DNA of 16,753 bases, taken from CAZHOV01 sp964534315 (GTDB lineage Bacteria; Bacteroidota; Bacteroidia; Chitinophagales; Saprospiraceae). Every line of letters begins with the position of its first letter. Position 1 is the first letter of the stretch. This document shows, one piece after another, positions 13,201 through 16,753 of the stretch. The position numbers and the translations under genes were made by a program. Where the stretch lies: assembly GCA_964534315.1 (NCBI GenBank), contig CAZHOV010000126.1, positions 1-16,753 of the forward strand, given 5' to 3'. The notes beneath the pieces were generated by a model. That model was not told where the DNA came from, ran no database searches, and worked only from the letters and a program-made list of their open reading frames with translations.

Positions 13201-15181
13201 AATTAAAAGAATAATTACCTGCTCCTCCATTAACGGTCAATTCAATACTACCATTACCAGCACTATTACAATCGACATCGGTCACATTGTCAATAGTGAC
13301 GGTCAAAGCGGAAGGCTCAGTGAGGTTGAGAACCGTATCTGCCGTACATCCGTTAGCATCCGTTACGGTTACGGCATAGGTGCCGCCATCTAGTCCGTTC
13401 GGATCTTGTGGATTACCGGGGACGGCCGGATTCCAATTATAGGAATATCCAGGTTGGCCACCTGTAATCGAGAGTGCAATACTACCGTTTCCGGCACTGT
13501 TACAATCTACATTAATGATGGTGTCTACATTGATATTTACTGCAGAAGGTTCAGTAAGTGTTATGGTCTGAACATCGGTACAGCCATTCGCATCGGTTAC
13601 CGTCACATCGTAGGTCCCTCCGGCGAGGCCTGTCGGATCTTCGGGGTTACCCGGAATGGCAGGTGACCATGAATAAGTGAATCCTGGACTACCTCCATCC
13701 ACTGATAGCGAAATACTACCGTCGCTGGCACTATTACAGCTAATATTTTGCTGGTCGTCAACCATTAGATTCATTGGAATATTAGCGGTGAGATTGACCG
13801 AAAAGGTATCTACACAGCCTTCAGAGCTAGTCACCGTAACCGCATAGAAGCCAGGCGTAAGGTTAGTAGCATTTTCTATGCCGTCCAGACTATTGTCATT
13901 CCAATCAATATCCACGGGAGGGGTTGCTCCGGCAATATTCAAATCAATACTACCGTCCGAGCCGCCCGAGCAGGTTACATTCGTCACTGCGGCATTTATC
14001 GTTGTGGTATCCGGTGTTAAAATGACCGAAAGAAAACTATCGCACCCGTTGGAATTACCGCCGGGAAATACCAGATCAACGGAACTGGTCGGTAAATTAT
14101 CTCCCTGAAATGTATAGGTTATCCCCCCAGGCCCTACAAAGCTGATCTCTTCATCTGTACAGAGTGTTTCTTCTACAACTCCAAAGGTACTGGGATTCCA
14201 ATTTACGGTTATTTCCCTCTGATATTCGCAACACTCCGGCGTCGTTTCAGTACAGGTATATATCCCGGGAGCCGTAATAAACTGGCCGCACCAGGTGATG
14301 AAGGTATTTTCACAAACAGTCGTATCCTCAAATACATCCGGAACAGGCGTTACAGTTACAGGAATGCATGTTTGCAACGTATCATTACAAGGCGCCTGGG
14401 CAGTAACGCATACCTCGCCATTCACAGCATTCGGCCATGAGACAGTAATTGCCGTAGCATTCGGCCCTTGTGCCGGTGTTAATATCGTTCCGCCATTAAC
14501 TTCCCATACATAATTTCCGACACAGTTATTGTTGGGATTGATCTGATAGGTATAAACATTACATGGATTAGGGCACAGATCCGTCTCTCCGACAATAGGT
14601 CCGGGATCCTGCAGTGGCGGCGGATCTACTGATCCCCCCGTAACATCTACCTCCCAGTCGCATTGATCAAAGGCCCAACCATCAACAATCAAATAATAAA
14701 TTTGACCGCAAATAACATTATTGGCTGTTAACACGGCCGTCCCGTTCGATACCCCGGCATTGTAGCAATTCGAAACAGGAAAGAAACCATCACAAACACC
14801 ATTTGCACCAAAAATCTGGGCCTGAATACCTCCTCCCGGAGGCTGATTAGAACCCTGGCAGTTCGTAACATAAATAGTCAATTCAAAAGTACTCCCACCT
14901 GCTACAAACGCAATCCATTGATTATTATCCACAGAACTTGCACAAAAACCAGGAGGTGCAATACCGTTAGCCGTGGGAGGGGTGGTTGAACAAAACCCTT
15001 GTAGGTCAGAAGCACAAATAATGGGTGCATTAGCACAGTTTGTACCAGGATCGATTGGATTAGTACAAGGATCCTGAGCAATCCCAAAATTCCAAAGAAA
15101 TAAGATTACACTAAAGACAAGTAAATTTTTCGACATATCAAAAAGGGGCTTTTTGTGAAAAAATTTGGCATTCCATTCCAT
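7232..15181 (-). CDS. Giant SprB-repeat adhesin, type IX secretion (type B C-terminal domain)
   Basis: A 2,649-aa surface protein. A signal peptide ends near residue 36 (FLWNFGIAQ, then DPC); the ATG at 15136 (residue 16) would give a more typical signal peptide and is an equally good start. Residues 37-200 form a Cys-rich, probably beta-sandwich domain. Residues about 205-300 resemble a PKD-like Ig domain (YVWEVNGG, then VTVSW-like strands), and 300-395 are Cys-rich linker domains. Residues 401-2476 hold 27 SprB-type repeats. An Ig-like domain follows, then the CHU_C/gliding-motility C-terminal domain (about 2555-2649, starting SIPNAFSPNGDGEND and ending KGDVTLVK), which in this family directs type IX secretion and surface attachment. 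From residue 323 to 2393 there is no Lys or Arg. No secretion-machinery or SprF/PorP gene is adjacent. Likely roles are adhesion, gliding or cell-cell contact, by family only. Confidence 0.93.
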   Translation of the reverse strand: MEWNAKFFHKKPLFDMSKNLLVFSVILFLWNFGIAQDPCTNPIDPGTNCANAPIICASDLQGFCSTTPPTANGIAPPGFCASSVDNNQWIAFVAGGSTFELTIYVTNCQGSNQPPGGGIQAQIFGANGVCDGFFPVSNCYNAGVSNGTAVLTANNVICGQIYYLIVDGWAFDQCDWEVDVTGGSVDPPPLQDPGPIVGETDLCPNPCNVYTYQINPNNNCVGNYVWEVNGGTILTPAQGPNATAITVSWPNAVNGEVCVTAQAPCNDTLQTCIPVTVTPVPDVFEDTTVCENTFITWCGQFITAPGIYTCTETTPECCEYQREITVNWNPSTFGVVEETLCTDEEISFVGPGGITYTFQGDNLPTSSVDLVFPGGNSNGCDSFLSVILTPDTTTINAAVTNVTCSGGSDGSIDLNIAGATPPVDIDWNDNSLDGIENATNLTPGFYAVTVTSSEGCVDTFSVNLTANIPMNLMVDDQQNISCNSASDGSISLSVDGGSPGFTYSWSPAIPGNPEDPTGLAGGTYDVTVTDANGCTDVQTITLTEPSAVNINVDTIINVDCNSAGNGSIALSITGGQPGYSYNWNPAVPGNPQDPNGLDGGTYAVTVTDANGCTADTVLNLTEPSALTVTIDNVTDVDCNSAGNGSIELTVNGGAGNYSFNWSPAIMGNPEDPTGLDGGVYSVTVTDDNGCTAVTSAQVDEPSAIDIDVDDVTDVSCNSGNDGSISISVTGGTPTYSFSWSPAVPGNPEDPTGLTAGTYVLTVQDANGCTAEEIIVVDEPNVLEITVDDVTQVNCNGGNNGSISLSVSGGTPAYSYNWDPAIPGNPQDPTGLTANTYSVTVTDANGCTDVETISINEPNALDASIDSTDVSCNAGTDGAIDITLSGGTPPYNFNWNDAGIGNEEDPTGLDAGNYSVTITDQNNCEVILITTINQPTALNMNSSVTNVNCNGGDDGAIDITVSGGTPPYNYSWDNGLGAIEDPTGITSGTYTVMVTDANGCMLSQTFPITEPTALVLNSSVTDVSCNGGNDGAIDIDISGGTPGYTFNWDPPLLGNPEDPANLAVGTYDLTITDANGCTISTTATLTEPTALTITGTGSDADCDVNNGSIDITVGGGVAPYSYDWNPATTPDVEDPTGLGPGTYTVTVTDDNGCTIDFSVPVSTPTGLGATAVASDASCFGADDGSIDLTINGGTAPYTIDWDDPGIPQDTEDPTGLLAGPYGVTVTDIDGCSVVASATVDEPTELTVSGSSTNAICGEANGAILIDIQGGTQPYVIDWDDDTIDGEANPINLDTGTYNVVITDLNGCVATTAVTVNTPGLMTVDAVITNLLCNSDGTGAIDVTVTGGNPGYTYEWNNFNFNGLEDIDSLMAGNYSLTVTDIDGCTVVLNEVVAEPPVLDIAATATDVNCNSAADGTMDVTVTGGTAPYAYDWNDDTWDGTEDPDALGPGTWSVTVSDDNGCTTEISETITEPAVLAVSGTTVNAVCGEPNGVIDLTVTGGTVPYTIIWSDTTYNNQQDLVGLLPGLYFVTITDANNCEVIDSFDVSTPNALVASFDAVDILCNGESTGSIDVTTSGGTPPYNFEWDSGETTEDLSDLPAGDYSLTITDGDDCEFIIDVLLTEPPVLEATSTGTPVTCFESIDGTIDVTPTGGQPPYQYFWSDPTLNGMEDPISLSPNDYEVTVTDDNGCTAVTAFTVGEPAELIISEDIANVLCNSFETGSIDVTVTGGVGLYSYDWSVDSLDGQDDLFNLAAGNYSLIVTDGNNCTAQGSFTITEPLAIFISSTTVDSVLCNATSTGAIDINILGGAPPYTVDWGGGLTGEDIDDLPAGSYQPTITDANGCVLVPGLIDVEEPQELTLSSSSVNAVCGEPNGSIELTVAGGSTPYTFDWSDDNLDGQEDPQNLAAGDYGVTVTDANGCVVNTNVSVNTPPALAVLSLTPTPASCFGLDDGAVTVEVGGGSTPYTFEWNNTDTTQNITDLLAGNYELTVTDADGCTVVANGTVTQPNAIDLQTTSAQATCGDPNGSINLTVMGGTTPYSFDWDNGDTVEDPQNLLAGDYSVTVTDANGCTAAIAENVPTPDALTATATTFDALCFGSSDGSIEVQVEGGTAPFDFDWSDDGIDGAQNPAGLSAGTYDLTITDANGCQFFLSEEIDQPAELFISGTTNDVSCNSGADGTIDVTVTGGTGPYDYEWSNGAGTNEDLVNLSANNYVVTVTDASGCIILGSFDISEPSAIVLSADFDAPSCNSGNDGSIGLNVSGGTPTYTYEWNNGLPPVEDPDAVAAGNYSVTVTDANGCTENISLSVTQPDVVALQLTPSEFGAFNVACHDSQDGSIEAAATGGTAPYSFSWSTGQSGESIQNLPAGLYTATVTDNQGCTTMADVSLAAPLPVDGKVTSFPATCFGDNDGRIEVDTALGGIPPYEYSLDGNNFATFPQFNFLEAGSYTLTVRDREGCIFETEVQVNQPEELIVDLGPDTTIRLGDEIDILAQVNDPLNLAIIEWEGLFPEACEVPDCLEQTIKPLETTRYSIFVEDNSGCQDEDEIVVNIDKRRLVSIPNAFSPNGDGENDVLFIGADENTVVQIDKFMIFNRWGETVFELQNFQPNDPGIGWNGTFMGEELDPAVFVYFAEVTFIDGEIILYKGDVTLVK
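7754..13981 (-). repeat. 27 SprB-type repeats of about 77 aa (about 230 bp)
   Basis: I count 27 consecutive units in residues 401-2476 of the adhesin, averaging 77 aa. A typical unit runs: Asp-Val-x-Cys-Asn, GxxDGSIDxxVxGGTPPY, x-W, EDPTGL, AGTYxVTVTDANGC, then a Glu-Pro turn. Each has two Cys about 45-48 residues apart, probably one disulfide per unit. Three subtypes are visible at the first Cys: CNSG/CNGG-like (majority), CGEPNG-like (units 12, 15, 20, 22) and CFG-like (units 11, 17, 21, 23, 27). Units 2-6 share SPAxPGNPxDPTGL and are the most alike. At DNA level the VTDANGC block is the best conserved part. The last unit is a variant (SLDGNNF) shared with the downstream-module of the neighbouring surface protein. 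Confidence 0.9.
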
Positions 15182-15377
15182 AAATCAATGTTATGAAATA
15201 GATTAAATTAATAATTTTTTAAATTTAAAACATCAACAAATACAACTAAATAAATCAAATTGCCCTTAATTTTCCTATTTTGATCTATTCGATTTTTAGG
15301 TAAGTAGCCAACTCACTGAAGAAAATTTCTTTTTTCCTAAAAACTAAAAATTAACTTTGGCCTTAAATGGAGTGATG

Positions 15378-15385
15378 CAAATATA
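15378..15385 (-). promoter_or_regulatory. Candidate -7 box for the giant adhesin gene
   Basis: The minus strand reads TATATTTG followed by CA, an exact TAnnTTTG match. Transcription from about 15371 would give a leader of about 190 nt to the ATG at 15181 or 235 nt to 15136. The expected -33 position is occupied by A-rich sequence with two TCATGA boxes, and no TTG is seen. Confidence 0.4.
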
Positions 15386-15521
15386 GTATTTTTTTCATGA
15401 TTTTCATGATGTAATAACATTAGGTATCCAATCCTACATTACTTTAAATACAGGATCCAAAGATCTACTTCGCTATATTTTGGAAGATTTAGGTAATGAA
15501 TGTATGACCTGCAATCACCTT

Positions 15522-15565
15522 AAAAAAAGGAAGCCTGAATTTACTGCTAAATTCAGGCTTCTTTT
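15522..15565 (-). terminator. Rho-independent terminator of the upstream surface-protein gene
   Basis: AAGCCTGAATTTA (15531-15543) pairs perfectly with TAAATTCAGGCTT (15548-15560) across a 4-nt loop, and the stem extends by further pairs on both sides. On the minus strand it is followed by a run of seven T (complement of 15522-15528). It lies 35 nt after the stop codon of the gene ending at 15600, so the two surface-protein genes are separate transcription units. Confidence 0.85.
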
Positions 15566-15599
15566 CTAAAAATTAATTCTCTTGGAGATCAATTTTATT

Positions 15600-16753
15600 T
15601 TATCGCACCAAAGTGACATCACCTTCATAGATGATCACCTTACCGTCAATAAATTCGATTTCGGCATAGTATACAAATACAGCCGGGGCCAGGTCCTTTC
15701 CCTTAAAAGTGCCATCCCAGGCTTGTAATACACTGCCGTCCGGTACAAAGTTCTGTAATTCATACATCAACTCTCCCCAACGATTGTACACCCCAAACTT
15801 GCGCACTAGACGCACATCCTGGCCTCCAAATATTCTAAAATAGTCATTCTCTCCGTCTCCGTTCGGACTAAAAGCCGAAGGTATAAACACCCTTCTCACC
15901 TTCTCTACCCGTATCTTCACCCGGTCTTCTGCTATACAACCGTTCTCATCCTCCACCACGATCGCATAATCCGTCTCATTCTTCGGCTCATCTTCATAGA
16001 TCTTGCAGTCCAGCAAACTGTCCAGACCGCCTCCCTGACAGAACCTCCTCTCCGGTAACGTCCACTCTATGTAGGCCAATACCTCATCCGGACGGTTGAT
16101 CTTCGCCTCCAGCTCTATACGTTCTCCCAACTCGATCACATCATCTTCTCCCAGATCCACCACCAGCTCATCCGGCTGAGTGATGCTGATCCCATTGGGG
16201 GTCGTCCACTCACAGCCAATGGCATCCTGGACCGTCACCAGGTAATTCCCGGCCGTCAAAAACGGAAACTGACCAAAGGTCGAGAAGTTCTCTCCATCTA
16301 TCGAATATACATACGGAGGCGTACCCCCTACTACCGAGTCGATAAACAATGCGCCGTCATTCTCTCCAAAACACGTCACCTCCTCTGTCGTGATCGCTGC
16401 CCCTGTCGGTACGGCCGTATTCTCATCCACCTCTACACTTACACTCGACTCACAACCGTTCACTTCATTGCGCACCGTCAGCATATAACTGCCGCTGCTA
16501 TTGACCGTAACGTTTAGCTCCTTAGAGCCCGATACGATACTGCCATTGATCGTCGTCCAGGTGTAGCTAAAGATACCGCCGGCACTCGAGCCCGTTCCGT
16601 TGATCTGTACTTCTTCGGTCACACAATCCAGCTCCGCCGTCGCCTGCGCTACCGCCAACGGCGCTTCCCGGTCTTCCTCTACCGTCACTTCCGCACTATT
16701 GCTACAACCATTCTCAGTATTGACTACCGTCAGCGTATAATCGCCAGACTGGT
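15600..16753 (-). CDS. Second type IX-secreted surface protein (partial, C-terminal part)
   Basis: The frame is open to the window edge; the 384 or so residues seen are the C-terminal part, with the start beyond 16753. In order: an incomplete Ig-like repeat (DYTLTV then NTENGCSNSAEV), a second Ig-like repeat (QINGTGSSAGGIFSYTWTT, then GSYMLTVRNEVNGC), an SprB-variant repeat (VTCFGENDG, GGTPPYVYSIDGENF, GNYLVTVQDAIGC), an Ig-like domain (LGEDDVIELGERIELEAKI), and the CHU_C/gliding-motility domain from FIPSAFSPNGDGENDYFRIF to YEGDVTLVR. The last about 250 residues align module for module with the end of the giant adhesin, but the upstream bodies differ: here Lys and Arg are present and the repeats are of another type. 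A strong terminator follows. Likely a cell-surface or gliding/adhesion protein exported by type IX secretion. Confidence 0.9.
   Translation of the reverse strand, partial: QSGDYTLTVVNTENGCSNSAEVTVEEDREAPLAVAQATAELDCVTEEVQINGTGSSAGGIFSYTWTTINGSIVSGSKELNVTVNSSGSYMLTVRNEVNGCESSVSVEVDENTAVPTGAAITTEEVTCFGENDGALFIDSVVGGTPPYVYSIDGENFSTFGQFPFLTAGNYLVTVQDAIGCEWTTPNGISITQPDELVVDLGEDDVIELGERIELEAKINRPDEVLAYIEWTLPERRFCQGGGLDSLLDCKIYEDEPKNETDYAIVVEDENGCIAEDRVKIRVEKVRRVFIPSAFSPNGDGENDYFRIFGGQDVRLVRKFGVYNRWGELMYELQNFVPDGSVLQAWDGTFKGKDLAPAVFVYYAEIEFIDGKVIIYEGDVTLVR

Larger units (their letters stand above)
15182..15599. other. Regulatory gap between the two surface-protein genes
   Basis: This 418-bp AT-rich gap lies between the start of the giant adhesin and the stop of the next surface-protein gene, both on the minus strand. 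It holds a strong terminator (15522-15565) and a candidate promoter box (15378-15385), and no convincing gene. The stretch 15186-15377 would be a long leader of the adhesin mRNA; I see no recognisable riboswitch in it. Confidence 0.7.

Overview
The window looks like chromosomal DNA from a Bacteroidota bacterium, probably of the Saprospiria/Saprospiraceae type. The evidence is two tandem surface proteins ending in the 'gliding motility-associated' type B C-terminal domain (type IX secretion cargo), SprB-type repeats, Bacteroidota-style TAnnTTTG promoter boxes, an NPHFLFN sensor kinase, and intergenic DNA rich in low-complexity repeats. The taxonomic call is inference; there is no rRNA or other marker gene.

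Layout. (1) 1-3242, minus strand: a compact four-gene operon transcribed from about 3257 towards 99. It encodes a hotdog-fold 3-hydroxyacyl-ACP dehydratase-like protein, a GT2 glycosyltransferase fused to a DUF2062 membrane domain, an acyl carrier protein, and a condensation-domain-like acyltransferase with HHxxxD. Together these suggest assembly of an ACP-bound acyl chain into a membrane lipid or glycolipid. The parts resemble aryl-polyene/flexirubin loci, but no ketosynthase or ketoreductase is visible. (2) 3243-3890: a repeat-packed intergenic region. (3) 3891-4313, plus: a VOC/glyoxalase-fold protein. (4) 4402-5421, minus: a LytS/YehU-type membrane histidine kinase without an adjacent regulator. 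(5) 5567-6361, plus: a lipoprotein; and 6494-7126, plus: a MarC-family membrane protein, separated by nested inverted repeats. (6) 7134-7174: a perfect 19-bp hairpin between convergent genes. (7) 7232-15181, minus: a giant secreted adhesin of about 2,649 aa with 27 SprB-like repeats. (8) 15182-15599: a regulatory gap with a terminator and a candidate promoter. (9) 15600 to the window edge, minus: the C-terminal part of a second type B-domain surface protein.

Notable signals. The giant adhesin has no Lys or Arg over about 2,070 consecutive residues. Heptanucleotide arrays built from a few alternating 7-bp words abut or overlap the stop codons of three minus-strand genes and also lie upstream of the VOC gene. 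The 3.2-3.9 kb gap holds a composite element in which two related tandem arrays in opposite orientation flank a pair of GGTGCC/GGCACC palindromes. No tRNA, rRNA, CRISPR array, transposase or phage gene was seen.
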